From positions 1 to 39,321 of IMG/VR virus record IMGVR_UViG_3300036766_001358: DNA of 39,321 bases; one strand, 5' to 3'. The notes beneath the pieces are model-generated. The model had not been told where the DNA came from, searched no databases, and worked only from the letters and a program-made list of their open reading frames with translations. Shown one piece after another: positions 29,355 through 37,959 of this stretch. Each line of letters starts with the position of its first letter. Position 1 is the first letter of the stretch. A program made the translations under genes and the position numbers. The DNA comes from a virus.

Positions 29355-31475
29355 TCAGTAGAGCGTCAGCAGCGCCCTCACGTCTATCCCGTCCGGCAGG
29401 CTGGTCGCCGTGTACCGGATGTAGTACCCGACTGTATCCTTGGACGCGTCCCAGGCGTTCCAGGATGTCCCGTTGGTCGAGTACTCCCAGGTGCCATAGG
29501 CCGCGGTGGTCGTATCGTCGTCGAGGACCGAGACGCCCGTGCCCGCGTTGTACAAGCGTATGCGCATGCGTGGGATGTTGGTCCCGAAGGCGGCCTTCTG
29601 CCGATATGCGAAGCGCCGGTTGGCCGTGTCGGACTTGTTGACCGCGCCCTCGTAGTGGCTGTCCGTCTCGTCGTTGCTCTCGTACCCGACCTGGACCGCG
29701 AAGACGCGGGCCGGAATGAGCCGGGGCGAGAGCGTCCGGAACTCGAACATGAACTGGATGGCGTCGGCGTACCCGACCGCGCTCATGTCGCCCGCCTGCC
29801 CCACGAGCGTCCAGCTTCCGGAATCGTCGCTGATGCCGGCCGTCCTGTAGTACAGCTTGTAGCCGTCCGGCTCCTGGCCTATCTCGCCACTGCCGAGGTA
29901 GATGGCCTCGGCGACCGACACCCTGTCGTACTTCCTGCAATTGGTCGTCGCCATGGACGGCGTCGCAAGGCGCTGCTTGCTCGTCGCCTGCCAGCCCCAG
30001 TGCGCGCCCAGGGGCATGACGTAGACGATGTTGGTCGTCGCGGAGGTCGACCCGCGGATGAGCACCGCGAGGCCGCCCTGGACCCATATGTTGAACTGGG
30101 CCGCGCCGGCGTTCGGGTGCGGGACCGCGTCGCTGCTCATCGACCCCTGGTCGAGCTGGCTGTCGGTCATGAAGATGCGCGCGTCCATCTGCCCGTTGTC
30201 CGTCCTGTACTGCGTGATGTAGCCATAGGTGGTGGTCGTCACGACAATGAGCTTGTCCAGCGTGGACGACACTTCGAGGGAGGCGAGCGTGCCGGTCGCC
30301 GCGTAGGTGTTCACGGTCCCGGGCGGCACCTCGGTCATGACGTCGCTCATCCAGGTAGTGTTGCCGGACGTCAGGTTGCTCTCCGCCGCCCTGTACACCC
30401 TGGATGCGGTCACGAAGTACATGGACAGGACGCCCGAGCCGGCGCCGTGGTTGAGCGTGTCCAGGCGGCCGTTGTTCACCTGCGAGAGGTTGCCGGTCAG
30501 GGCCTGGTTCCCGGTGGCGTAGACAAAGGCGGTCGTGTCCTTGCCCGATGCGAGCGTCAGATCCTTGCAGATGTTGTACTTGAACCACGCGACGCTCGTC
30601 CCGCCGCCGCCCTGGGAGCAGTAGATGTACTGCTGCGTCCAGGAGTCCCTCGCCTTGAGCCCGCACCCGCCGGTCGTCGTGTTCGTGACCGTCGCCGCGT
30701 CGGCGAGCCAGTAGACCGCACGCACCCCGTCCGTCGCGACCGCGGCCGCGATGGTGGTCCCGGCCTGGATGAACAGCTCGTACCTCAGGCCTTTCGCCAT
30801 GAACAGCCCGCCGTTGGTCGTGGTGGCGTTGGTGTTCGCCGTGATGACCCTGAGGTCCTCGATGACGTAGGTCCCGTCCGCGATGACGCCCGCGCTCGCC
30901 GTGAGCGTGATGCCCGTGTCGGAGCCGATGGCGCTAATCTCGTACCACGTCGAGATGCTCGCCGGGTTCGACGAGCCGAACCCGATGCGGCAGCCGACGG
31001 GGATGCGGGACGTGGACCACGCGGTCCCGGTCCCGGTCACGGCCGTCCCGTTCACCGAGGCGGTCCCGGTCGTGTACTTCTCGTACGAGACGCGGAAGCC
31101 GCGTATGGTGTGGGCGGTCGCGGATGGGTAGGTCAGCGTCACGAAGCCCTTCCAGGCGAGCGTCCAGGCGGTCCAGTCGAGCTCCCAGAGCGAGATGCGC
31201 CGGGTGGCCGCGGCTGTGGCGATGTCGGCCATGAACACCCACCACTTCGTCGACGACCATTCGATGATGACGGGGTAGGCGCTCGAGATGGTCGTGGACT
31301 GCTCCATCGGCCGTCCGATGAGCGTCGGGAGCGGGCCCGCCCACTTGTCCTCCGGGTTCGCACCCGTCAACTGCTTGATGAGCGTGCCCAGGATCTGCTT
31401 GGCGCTGTCGTAGGCGGTCCAGAGCGCGCTGCTCACCCCGCCGTCGAACTTGTGTATGGCGTACCTGTTCCCCAT
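29355..31475 (-). CDS. Tail-tip beta-propeller/fibre-like protein
   Basis: A 706-residue, beta-rich, Thr/Ser/Gly-rich protein. Repeating elements such as KWWVFMADI, GLRYELFIQAGT, AFVYATGNQALTG, DKLIVVTTTTYGYITQY and NIWVQGGLAVLIRGS suggest propeller-like blades. The C-terminus (TWEYSTNGTSWNAWDASKDTVGYYIRYTA) is a small beta domain found in many fibres. The ATG at 31475 is used because GGAG lies nine bases upstream and the previous stop is one base away; a TTG at 31484 is possible. Probably a surface protein at the tail tip; receptor recognition is plausible. Confidence 0.75.
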   Translation of the reverse strand: MGNRYAIHKFDGGVSSALWTAYDSAKQILGTLIKQLTGANPEDKWAGPLPTLIGRPMEQSTTISSAYPVIIEWSSTKWWVFMADIATAAATRRISLWELDWTAWTLAWKGFVTLTYPSATAHTIRGFRVSYEKYTTGTASVNGTAVTGTGTAWSTSRIPVGCRIGFGSSNPASISTWYEISAIGSDTGITLTASAGVIADGTYVIEDLRVITANTNATTTNGGLFMAKGLRYELFIQAGTTIAAAVATDGVRAVYWLADAATVTNTTTGGCGLKARDSWTQQYIYCSQGGGGTSVAWFKYNICKDLTLASGKDTTAFVYATGNQALTGNLSQVNNGRLDTLNHGAGSGVLSMYFVTASRVYRAAESNLTSGNTTWMSDVMTEVPPGTVNTYAATGTLASLEVSSTLDKLIVVTTTTYGYITQYRTDNGQMDARIFMTDSQLDQGSMSSDAVPHPNAGAAQFNIWVQGGLAVLIRGSTSATTNIVYVMPLGAHWGWQATSKQRLATPSMATTNCRKYDRVSVAEAIYLGSGEIGQEPDGYKLYYRTAGISDDSGSWTLVGQAGDMSAVGYADAIQFMFEFRTLSPRLIPARVFAVQVGYESNDETDSHYEGAVNKSDTANRRFAYRQKAAFGTNIPRMRIRLYNAGTGVSVLDDDTTTAAYGTWEYSTNGTSWNAWDASKDTVGYYIRYTATSLPDGIDVRALLTLY

Positions 31476-31476
31476 C

Positions 31477-31644
31477 TCAATCAACTCCGTAATGGGTCCC
31501 GTTGACTATGAAGTTCGCCTGGAACGCGACCGCCCTCCCGGGGTTGAGGATGTCCTCGCACACCACCAGTTCCCAGGGCGCGACGTCCACGTCGGCCAGC
31601 ACCCTGTACCTGCCCTGCACCTCCGTCCCTGCCTTGACTTCCAT
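31477..31644 (-). CDS. Small tail-module protein, 55 residues
   Basis: A short gene with ATG at 31644 behind GGTGAGG, ending one base before the next ATG. The protein is mostly beta strand (GTEVQGRYRVLADVDVAPWELVVCED, GRAVAFQANFIVNGTHYGVD). GC-rich third positions match the neighbours. It is likely a small virion or assembly protein; no family is recognised. Confidence 0.65.
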   Translation of the reverse strand: MEVKAGTEVQGRYRVLADVDVAPWELVVCEDILNPGRAVAFQANFIVNGTHYGVD

Positions 31645-31654
31645 GTCCTCACCT

Positions 31655-32779
31655 TCAGTTGTACGGCGCCTCGATGACCTCGAACTTCACCTCATATCTT
31701 CCCTCATAGAAGGCGCGCCCGGGCGGGATGAGATCATCGTGGTCCCGCAGATATGCCTTCCCAAAGTGCCCGTCTTGCCATGTGAACTTGACCTTCTCAC
31801 CCTGCGCTGATTTCAACTCCATAATCTGGGCGAGGAACTTTCGCTGGGCGAGCGGGTGGTCCCATACCGTCCCGTAACGGAGATAGGCCACTACAGTCAC
31901 AACCGAGGACTTCCGGCTCGTTATCTCGATGTATGACCCGTCGGAGCCGAGGAATGTGTCTTCCACCGACTCCACCGCCCTGTACTTCACAGTCACCTTC
32001 GTCGTCCGGCTCAGCAGCACGATGTAGTAGTTGGTCGAGTAGATGCTCGGCAATAGGTCGTCGAAGAAGCTCTGCAGCAGCGTGATGGTCCCGGTCGGCT
32101 TGATATACCATGTCCGGTTCTCATAAGTCTTTATGACGGACCTCGTCAGCGTCAATGTCCCGGCCACGATCTGCTCCTCCGGCTCGGTCGTGACCTTGAA
32201 CATGTACAGCGCATCGAGTAGCGTCAATGTCTCGCCCGATGTCTTCCCATGGAGCCTGCTCATCGACCACATGTAGCTGTAGATGACTTCGATTGTCCCG
32301 CCTGCCGTGGGAATGGGGTAGGACATACCCGTCAGGGTCGGGAAGTGAGCGGTCCCGCCGAGCATGCCCGCCTCGTAGTGGTTCACCCTGTAAGTCGCAT
32401 CCCCAATGAACTGGACCTTGGCGCCCGCGGCGATCGCATAGCCGACAACGCCGGTCCTGCTCTGGAAGGTCGCGGCCACATTCGCGGCCGCGCCTACGGC
32501 CGAGATTTTGAAGATGCTGGTCCCCTGGACGTCGACGCTCCACATGTTCGTCACGGAGCCGTTGATGGTAACGACGCCGTTGCTGTTGAACCTGAGCGTG
32601 ACGCTCTTGCCCGTCTGGATGGACACGCCCGCGCACGAGACGGCGGCCGTGTTGAAAATGAAGGTCCCGTTGTCGTCGCCCCCGGACTGGGTGATGTCGA
32701 TGGTATCGCCCGAGGTGATGGTGTAGTCCGTCCAGTTCTTCGTCCCGCCGTTCGGGATGACGACGCTGATAACTGCCAT
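31655..32779 (-). CDS. Tail-tip/baseplate protein
   Basis: A 374-residue protein just after the tape measure, where distal tail proteins normally lie. Residues of about 1-150 show regular beta-helix-like strands (DTIDITQSGGDDNGTFIFNTAAVSCAGVSIQTGKSVTLRF, GVVTINGSVTNMWSVDVQG). The later part is mixed (VTVKYRAVESVEDTFLGSDGSYIEITSR; QGEKVKFTWQDGHFGKAYL). GAGGTGA lies before the ATG at 32779. It could be a distal tail or fibre-adaptor protein. Confidence 0.72.
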   Translation of the reverse strand: MAVISVVIPNGGTKNWTDYTITSGDTIDITQSGGDDNGTFIFNTAAVSCAGVSIQTGKSVTLRFNSNGVVTINGSVTNMWSVDVQGTSIFKISAVGAAANVAATFQSRTGVVGYAIAAGAKVQFIGDATYRVNHYEAGMLGGTAHFPTLTGMSYPIPTAGGTIEVIYSYMWSMSRLHGKTSGETLTLLDALYMFKVTTEPEEQIVAGTLTLTRSVIKTYENRTWYIKPTGTITLLQSFFDDLLPSIYSTNYYIVLLSRTTKVTVKYRAVESVEDTFLGSDGSYIEITSRKSSVVTVVAYLRYGTVWDHPLAQRKFLAQIMELKSAQGEKVKFTWQDGHFGKAYLRDHDDLIPPGRAFYEGRYEVKFEVIEAPYN

Positions 32780-32788
32780 TTCTTCACC

Positions 32789-34318
32789 TCATGTCATTGA
32801 GCCCTTGAGCGCCTCGACGACCTTCGCCGCGATGCGCGTCTCGTCGGCGTGGTAGATGTGCTGGATGACCGTGAACTGGCCGCCGCGGCTGGATGCCGGC
32901 GCGCCGAACTTGTCGGCCGCCGTGGATACCGCCGGGCCGGTCGCCGCAGCGAACTTATCCGCGACCGTGGCCGCAACATCAGGGATGGTCGCGACGCCGG
33001 CCCCCATGCCCTCGACGTAGGTCCTCATCAGGTTCCGGCCCCACACCATGATGTCCTTCAGCGGGCCATGCTTGGGGGGCGACTCCGCCTTGAGCGTCAG
33101 GCCCATCGCCTCTGCGATGATCTCCAGGGTGTACCTCGTCTCCGGGTCCTGCGTCTGGTCATACATGCCCTGGAGGTATGCCCGGACGGTCTCCTCGCCT
33201 GATGTTTTCGCGGCCCGGTAGATGCGTTGCCGCTCGCCCGGATCGTACCACCAGGCGTCCCTATCGGGGTACTGCGCCAGCGCCGCCTCCTCCGCGGCCT
33301 TCTTGAGCGCCTCGGCCTCGGCGAGGAGTTGTGTCCCGGAAGGGCGGACCGGCTGCTGGTCCCGTATCTGCTGGTTGAGGACGGCGAGGTCCTCGTTGAG
33401 GCTGAATACCTGGTCCCGGTATGCGGCCGCCTTCTCCATGAGCCCCTGCTCCTCCGCCGCCCGTGCCTTTTGCTCCAAGTCGGCGATATTGGCCTGCAGG
33501 GCGTCGCGCTGCTTGATGAGGCCGGACGGCTCGCCCTCGCCGGTCACGGTCTTGCGGATCGCGGTTTCATACTTCGTGACCGCGTCTGTAGCGGCTTGGA
33601 TGGCCCGCTCATTCTCTATCTGCTTCTCCTTGTACATGTTGACGACCGTGACGCCCAGGGCGAGCGCAGCGGTGACGCCGGCGATGGCGAGGCCGGCCAT
33701 GCCGATTGGCGTCGATAGGGCAGACATGAGGCCGCCCATGTTCGAGCTCGCAAGATTGTTCGCCTCCTTCGCGACCGTGTTCTCGCCGACGGCGATTGTG
33801 TCCACGGCGACCGCCGCGGTATGCATGCCCCACATGATGACCATGCGCTGATACTGGACATAGAGCCCGAGGAGCATCCCAGCCGCCTGGATGCCCATCC
33901 CGATCATGGCTGAAACGCCACCAGTCGCTTTATCCAGTTCCATCCAGAATTGCTTGACCGCCTCCTTCGCGCCGCTGTGCCCGGCCATCATCGATGCGCC
34001 CCATTGCTCGATGGTGGACGCGGTCGCGTTCAGGATATGATTGTACTGCATCTGCTCGATGTTGGCGAGTTTGTATTCCTTGGTAGCCTGCTTTATCTCG
34101 CGGCCATGCTCGATGACCTTGTGGGTCGCAATGCTGCAAGATTCGCCGACCACACCATAGTCATGGACAGCGGCGTCGCCCATCTCTGTCGTCTGGCCAG
34201 CTGTCTCGGAGGCCGAGGCCCCTATCGTCTTGATGGCTTCGGCTGCGCCCTTGAGCGTCTCGCTCGCCTGGTCCGCCGCCGTGATTAGGACGCCGATCTC
34301 GACCTGGCTCTCAGGCAT
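32789..34318 (-). CDS. Tail tape measure protein (short)
   Basis: Tail-length ruler of 509 residues. The N-terminus is helical (ITAADQASETLKGAAEAIKTIG). Hydrophobic segments follow at about 137-165 (GIQAAGMLLGLYVQYQRMVIMWGM) and 205-228 (MAGLAIAGVTAALALGVTVVNMY), then a coiled-coil region (DALQANIADLEQKARAAEEQ). The C-terminus has the typical SPPKHGPLKDIMVWGRNLMRTYVEGM. With about 0.15 nm per residue, the known ruler relation, a tail near 75 nm is expected. The start overlaps the chaperone extension by eight bases, with GGTGAT upstream. Confidence 0.85.
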   Translation of the reverse strand: MPESQVEIGVLITAADQASETLKGAAEAIKTIGASASETAGQTTEMGDAAVHDYGVVGESCSIATHKVIEHGREIKQATKEYKLANIEQMQYNHILNATASTIEQWGASMMAGHSGAKEAVKQFWMELDKATGGVSAMIGMGIQAAGMLLGLYVQYQRMVIMWGMHTAAVAVDTIAVGENTVAKEANNLASSNMGGLMSALSTPIGMAGLAIAGVTAALALGVTVVNMYKEKQIENERAIQAATDAVTKYETAIRKTVTGEGEPSGLIKQRDALQANIADLEQKARAAEEQGLMEKAAAYRDQVFSLNEDLAVLNQQIRDQQPVRPSGTQLLAEAEALKKAAEEAALAQYPDRDAWWYDPGERQRIYRAAKTSGEETVRAYLQGMYDQTQDPETRYTLEIIAEAMGLTLKAESPPKHGPLKDIMVWGRNLMRTYVEGMGAGVATIPDVAATVADKFAAATGPAVSTAADKFGAPASSRGGQFTVIQHIYHADETRIAAKVVEALKGSMT

Positions 34319-34607
34319 GTTTCATCACCCTCGCCTTCGCTGCCTCGAACTCGTCACCCTCGCGCTCGTCGACCATGGACGCCTCATACTCGGCCAGGAC
34401 CGTGGCGGACAGGCCCGAGGTGTCTCCGGAACGCAACTTGGCCTCGACGGCTGCCCTGGTCCATAGGACCGCATCGAAGAGCATGCGATCCAGGCCGATG
34501 AGGTGGCGGCCGTCCGGGTCCACTATCTCACTGGGGAACCTACCGGACCGGGCCGCCATTTCCATTGCCATCCGGCCCGCGCTGTTCCGGGCGAAACTTC
34601 TCAGCAA
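34311..34607 (-). CDS. Tail-assembly chaperone extension (T-like), probably made by +1 frameshift
   Basis: Reading frame of about 87-98 residues between the G-like chaperone and the tape measure, overlapping the former by up to 68 bases. The sequence is helical (MEMAARSGRFPSEIVDPDGRHLIGLDRMLFDAVLWTRAAVEAKL). The first possible starts (TTG 34607; ATG 34571, 34565, 34559) have no ribosome site. The frame is +1 relative to the G-like gene, and the overlap contains UUU CGC (34596-34591), where Phe-tRNA can slip to UUC. As in lambda G-GT, it is most likely a fusion extension. Separate translation is the alternative. Confidence 0.7.
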   Translation of the reverse strand: MLRSFARNSAGRMAMEMAARSGRFPSEIVDPDGRHLIGLDRMLFDAVLWTRAAVEAKLRSGDTSGLSATVLAEYEASMVDEREGDEFEAAKARVMKHA

Positions 34608-35010
34608 GCGCTGTTCCCTCCTGACCCTGCGAGTTGGTGAGGAGGTCGCGTATCAAGTCCGCCGCGTCTCCCGGCTCCAGGTCGCCGATGAATAGGATGT
34701 CGTCCCCGACCGCAGAGATTTCCGCCTGCCCCTCGTGCTCGCTCATCAGGCGAGGCGAGACCGAGAGCGGCGCGACGACCTTCTCCAGGATCTCCCGGCG
34801 CCGGTCGATCATCCGGTTGCCCATCGTGGCCGCATCCGTGGTCCGGACTTTGTCCATGTCGATGCCCAGGATGTCGAATACCTTGATCACCTCGATGGCG
34901 TCCAGCTTCACCAGCTTGAATTCCGCGCCGGACCGCGTCTTGACGATCACCGTCGGCCTTGAACTGAGCCATTTCTGCACCTGTCCCTTGTACCTCTCTC
35001 TCGCGTTCAT
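34540..35010 (-). CDS. Tail-assembly chaperone (G-like)
   Basis: A 156-residue protein located between tail tube and tape measure genes, the standard place for the chaperone that coats the tape measure during tail assembly. Sequence: VIVKTRSGAEFKLVKLDAIEVIKVFDILGI, then helices (RMIDRRREILEKVVAPLSV, EPGDAADLIRDLL) and a Gly/Asn-rich disordered end. GGAGGG lies upstream of the ATG at 35010. A probable +1 slip site near its 3' end would join it to the frame ending at 34311. Confidence 0.8.
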   Translation of the reverse strand: MNARERYKGQVQKWLSSRPTVIVKTRSGAEFKLVKLDAIEVIKVFDILGIDMDKVRTTDAATMGNRMIDRRREILEKVVAPLSVSPRLMSEHEGQAEISAVGDDILFIGDLEPGDAADLIRDLLTNSQGQEGTALAEKFRPEQRGPDGNGNGGPVR

Positions 35011-35084
35011 TTCCTTTCCCTCCTACTTGGTGATTGATGCCGGAGCTTCCATCCCTACGCGGTTTGTACTACGGTCGCCGGCGT

Positions 35085-35363
35085 TCAGCCCCAGGAGATT
35101 GACCTGGGCTTTATCCAGTAGTATCCGTGGGCCTGCTGGCTCTTCTTGTGCGGCACGCTTGAGGCTTCTCGGCTTATCTGCCGCCCATAGCAGTCAGTCT
35201 TCGTGGGGTCGGAATCCACATAGACCACATTCAGGCTCGGACCGGCCTCTTCCGGGTTGTCGTATGTTTCCTTGCCCCAGACCGCGGTTACGAGCGCGTG
35301 ATGCGGTTGCGCCGTGTGGTCGATGTAGATGACCATTTCGCCGACTTGGACCGTTTCTGGCAT
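35085..35363 (-). CDS. Small beta-barrel-like tail-module protein
   Basis: A 92-residue protein with an SH3-like strand pattern: VQVGEMVIYIDHTAQPHHALVTAVWGKE, SLNVVYVDSDPTKTDCYGRQISREASSVP, HGYYWIKP. GGAGGTGAAAG precedes the ATG at 35363. It lies between the tail tube and chaperone genes. Similar small barrels occur in phage tail operons, but the role is not established. Confidence 0.7.
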   Translation of the reverse strand: MPETVQVGEMVIYIDHTAQPHHALVTAVWGKETYDNPEEAGPSLNVVYVDSDPTKTDCYGRQISREASSVPHKKSQQAHGYYWIKPRSISWG

Positions 35364-35440
35364 CTTTCACCTCCTGTCCGTCGAGGACCGTGATTCTGTG
35401 AATTGATGGAGCCTCCGGCCGCCTCGACATTTGCCTTCAT
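35288..35440 (-). CDS. Doubtful short reading frame before the barrel protein
   Basis: An ATG at 35440 has a good GGAGGAG five bases upstream, and a 50-codon frame (KANVEAAGGSINSQNHGP...) follows. However, its second half overlaps the well-supported gene at 35085-35363 in another frame and is Arg/Ser-rich, and third positions are not GC-biased. It may be a short coupling leader. Otherwise the stretch 35364-35485 holds nothing clear. Confidence 0.2.
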   Translation of the reverse strand: MKANVEAAGGSINSQNHGPRRTGGERCQKRSKSAKWSSTSTTRRNRITRS

Positions 35441-35485
35441 CGGCTCCTCCGTGGGAAAGGTTTGAGGCTAATGCCGGAGCGTGAT

Positions 35486-36454
35486 CTATACGTAGGCCGT
35501 GACCTGCGTATTCTGGTAGAGGATGGTGAACGGGTTCCCGCCCGCCACCGGTGTCTGCATCTCGTATTCGATGTTCTCGATGGTCCGCTCCCTCTTGTTG
35601 ACGTTCGCCTTGTGCGTCTTGTAGATGGCCTCGCCCATCTGGAACTTGAGGCAGTAATACTGCGTCGCGCCAGCGAGCTCATTGTGCGTTATCTCGATGG
35701 CGATGGCCTGGGGCGTGAGGTAGTTGGCCGGGGCCACGGCGGTGGCGCCGCCCATGAAGTACTTGAACTGGTCTACGCTATCGAAGAAAAGGTCCATCGT
35801 GCCCTTTACGATGAGCCCTCCGAAGTTGGTAGAGTAGAGTTCGCGCGAGCCATGCGCGAAGTCGTCCTCGGAGACCTGGTTCTCTATCTCCAGCGTCATG
35901 CTCTTGATACGCGCCACCTGGGAGCCGCCTATCTTGAGTACCGAGTGGACGTTGTGGTAGACCTTTTTCGTGGAGAATGTCGGCGTCGCCAGGCTGTCTA
36001 TCTTCGCGGTCGCACCGCAGGTCTCGAAATCGCAGATGATCTTGCCTTTGGGGGCTATGGTCACCTTGAGTTTCTTGACCGTCGAGCCGGGCATGGACTT
36101 CTGGCCGCCCGTGACATCCGAGCCGACCGCGATCGTGAGCGGGACCGGGCTTTCCTTCGGGACCATCGTATGCAGGTATACGCCCGATTCCGGAACAGTC
36201 ACCGTATCCGAGCCCGCGCCCATGAGGGCCGCAAGCAGCAGGCCGATGTTCTCCTGCTCGGCGTAGCACTTGAAACCGCCCTTGACATTGAACGGGCCCG
36301 GGGCCGGCTTCTCCTTGAAGCGCGTCCCCATCGTGAAGTCCATGTCAACGCTGTTGTCGAGCGAGTAGTTCTCGTCGATAGCATTGACGTATGCGGTCAG
36401 GGCCACCTGCGTCTTGAAGGTCGTCTCCTTCCCAACTCCTACAAAGCGTGTCAT
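35486..36454 (-). CDS. Major tail (tube) protein
   Basis: A 322-residue protein with the usual tail tube start: TRFVGVGKETTFKTQVALTAYVNAIDENYSLDNSVDMDF, then strands FNVKGGFKCYAEQENIGLLLAALMGAG, a middle insertion, and KSMTLEIENQVSEDDFAHGSRELYS, with the C-terminal NPFTILYQNTQVTAYV. This order matches siphovirus tube proteins. It is the only candidate for tube; no sheath gene follows, which supports a non-contractile tail. GGGAGGG lies before the ATG at 36454. Confidence 0.85.
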   Translation of the reverse strand: MTRFVGVGKETTFKTQVALTAYVNAIDENYSLDNSVDMDFTMGTRFKEKPAPGPFNVKGGFKCYAEQENIGLLLAALMGAGSDTVTVPESGVYLHTMVPKESPVPLTIAVGSDVTGGQKSMPGSTVKKLKVTIAPKGKIICDFETCGATAKIDSLATPTFSTKKVYHNVHSVLKIGGSQVARIKSMTLEIENQVSEDDFAHGSRELYSTNFGGLIVKGTMDLFFDSVDQFKYFMGGATAVAPANYLTPQAIAIEITHNELAGATQYYCLKFQMGEAIYKTHKANVNKRERTIENIEYEMQTPVAGGNPFTILYQNTQVTAYV

Positions 36455-36455
36455 A

Positions 36456-36806
36456 TCATCCCTCCCTGAGGTCCAGATCCGTCAGGGGTGGCTGCGCAGC
36501 CTGGAAGGCGAGCCTCGCCTTCATCATTCGCGCGTCCTTCTCCGCCCTCGCCGGCTCCAGGGCCGCCAGGACCTCTTGGACGGCCTCGATGTGCGCGCCG
36601 GGATCGGGACCCGCGTCGGCGAGCGTCTCCAGGATGGCCTTCGCATGGTCCTCCCTGACCTCGACATAGAGAGGATCACCGGCAAATAGGTCGTCGAAGA
36701 ACTCGTCGACGGGGAACGGCACCCCGCGCTTAATCGGATGGGGAAACTGCACCTTGAAGCACTCGGTCGCAGTCCCGATATATACATAGGTCTTGGTCGT
36801 TGTCAT
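36456..36806 (-). CDS. Small tail-module protein before the tube gene
   Basis: A 116-residue protein: a beta-rich N-terminus (KTYVYIGTATECFKVQFPHPIKRGVPFPV, LYVEVREDHAKAILETLAD) and a helical C-terminus (HIEAVQEVLAALEPARAEKDARMMKARLAFQAA). The first residues resemble small phage proteins that bind near the head-tail joint. The start is uncertain: GTG 36809 and ATG 36806 lie directly on the AGGTG site, closer than usual. Confidence 0.68.
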   Translation of the reverse strand: MTTTKTYVYIGTATECFKVQFPHPIKRGVPFPVDEFFDDLFAGDPLYVEVREDHAKAILETLADAGPDPGAHIEAVQEVLAALEPARAEKDARMMKARLAFQAAQPPLTDLDLREG

Positions 36807-36810
36807 CACC

Positions 36811-37275
36811 TCATATCTGTGTCGACTTCCGATACTGGACCTCCAGCACTACGAAATGGAGCGTGACCTCGCCGTTGGAGACCGGCGGCCCTTTGGCGAA
36901 GCCGGTGAATGTCACGATGGTCGCGCCGCAGGCGAGCACCTTGTGCGCGTCGGCCAGCAGCTCGGCCTCTATCTCCTCGCCGATGTCGATGGCGAGCTTC
37001 TGGTCCTTGTCGGGCTTGTGGCCCATGACGTAGACCTGGAACTCGACGGTGATGAGCGCGTCCTGATAATCAGCGCTCATCCCGTCGACATCGAGCGGCG
37101 CATCCGCGATGCCCGCGAAGACGCCGGCCCGATACTGGCTGGCAAAGAAGTCCTGGAAGGTCCTCGTCCCGTACTCGATGGCGTTGTCGCTGAGCGCCGC
37201 AAGGTTCGCCTGGGCGGACGCCTGCAGGAGCGTGATGACGTCAGTGGCGACCGTGTTCCGGCCCACGACCGCCAT
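36811..37275 (-). CDS. Tail terminator-like protein
   Basis: A 154-residue protein that follows the gp10-like gene and precedes the tube, the usual place for a tail terminator. The order helix (VATDVITLLQASAQANLAALSD), strand YRAGVFAGIADAPLDVDG, YQDALITVEFQVYVMGHKP, EIEAELLADAHKVL, NGEVTLHFVVLEVQYRK fits the terminator fold. The ATG at 37275 overlaps the previous stop (TAATG) behind GGAGGTG. Confidence 0.72.
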   Translation of the reverse strand: MAVVGRNTVATDVITLLQASAQANLAALSDNAIEYGTRTFQDFFASQYRAGVFAGIADAPLDVDGMSADYQDALITVEFQVYVMGHKPDKDQKLAIDIGEEIEAELLADAHKVLACGATIVTFTGFAKGPPVSNGEVTLHFVVLEVQYRKSTQI

Positions 37276-37769
37276 TACTCTCCACCTCCCATGAGCGTCT
37301 GCTTGGCCGTGGCGATCGCAATGCCGGGCGACCGGGCAATGAGCATGGCCCGCGCCCAGAGATGCGCCGGGCGCGCCTTGATGCCCGGGTGGTGGATGTG
37401 GCGGACGGGGTGCTTCGCGCCAATCCAGAAGAGCGCCTTCTTGGTCCTTGGGTAGATGTCGTAGGGATCCGTTCCCCCATACACCCATTTGGCGTACGCG
37501 ACGGTCGGCCCGACGAGGAAATTCGGCGGGACCGAAAAGATATCGATGCTGGATACCAGACGCCCGGTCCTGCGGTTGATGTAGGGCGATGATGAGAATT
37601 GGACCATCAACTTCCTGCCCTCCAACGCCATGTTCATCTGCCATGACTTGAGGAAGACCGGGATCTTCTCGTTCGTGAGGCGGGTCATGTAGGCCATCGC
37701 CTTCTCGATGTCCACCTTCACAATGAATAGTGGGTTCGTGGCTGACTGGGCGGTGGAAGGTTCGGCCAT
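37275..37769 (-). CDS. HK97 gp10-like tail/neck protein
   Basis: A 164-residue protein with the HK97 gp10-like signature: RTGRLVSSIDIFSV, LVGPTVAYAKWVYGGTDPYDIYPRTKKALFW, VRHIHHPGIKARPAHLWARAM (the P..fm..Al type end). The N-terminal helix VDIEKAMAYMTRLTNEKIPVFLKSW is also typical. It joins head and tail assembly. GGAGG lies four bases before the ATG at 37769. Confidence 0.8.
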   Translation of the reverse strand: MAEPSTAQSATNPLFIVKVDIEKAMAYMTRLTNEKIPVFLKSWQMNMALEGRKLMVQFSSSPYINRRTGRLVSSIDIFSVPPNFLVGPTVAYAKWVYGGTDPYDIYPRTKKALFWIGAKHPVRHIHHPGIKARPAHLWARAMLIARSPGIAIATAKQTLMGGGE

Positions 37770-37770
37770 T

Positions 37771-37959
37771 CTACCTCCTCGAAGGGCAATTCTTGGCCGT
37801 GATGCGGACCGGCTCGCCGTCCCGGGCTCCGCAATAATCTTTGAGTTCCTGATCCCAAATAACCGGCGGCCGTGGAGCTCCTCGACGGCGCCCGATGAAA
37901 TTAACCTCTCGGCGCATGAAGTCTTTAAGAGTCAACCCGATGCGCCGGCCCTGAAACAT
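37771..37959 (-). CDS. Small head-closure-like protein
   Basis: A 62-residue basic protein (LTLKDFMRREVNFIGRRRGAPRPPVIWDQELKDYCGARDGEPVRITAKNC) between a connector and the gp10-like gene. Head-closure proteins normally occupy this position, but this one is shorter than usual. Two Cys residues may bind a metal. The ATG at 37959 overlaps the previous stop (TAATG), with GGAGG seven bases upstream. Confidence 0.6.
   Translation of the reverse strand: MFQGRRIGLTLKDFMRREVNFIGRRRGAPRPPVIWDQELKDYCGARDGEPVRITAKNCPSRR

Noticed and set aside
29655-31505. Rightward frame of about 616 codons opposite the tail-tip gene
   Set aside because: It is antisense to a well-supported tail gene, is rich in Arg/Gly/Ala/Val, has no ribosome site and shows no motif. 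Long antisense frames are expected in GC-rich DNA.
35194-35430. Leftward frame overlapping the barrel protein gene
   Set aside because: Overlaps the better gene almost fully, has no ribosome site at its ATG, and its second half looks like a shadow.
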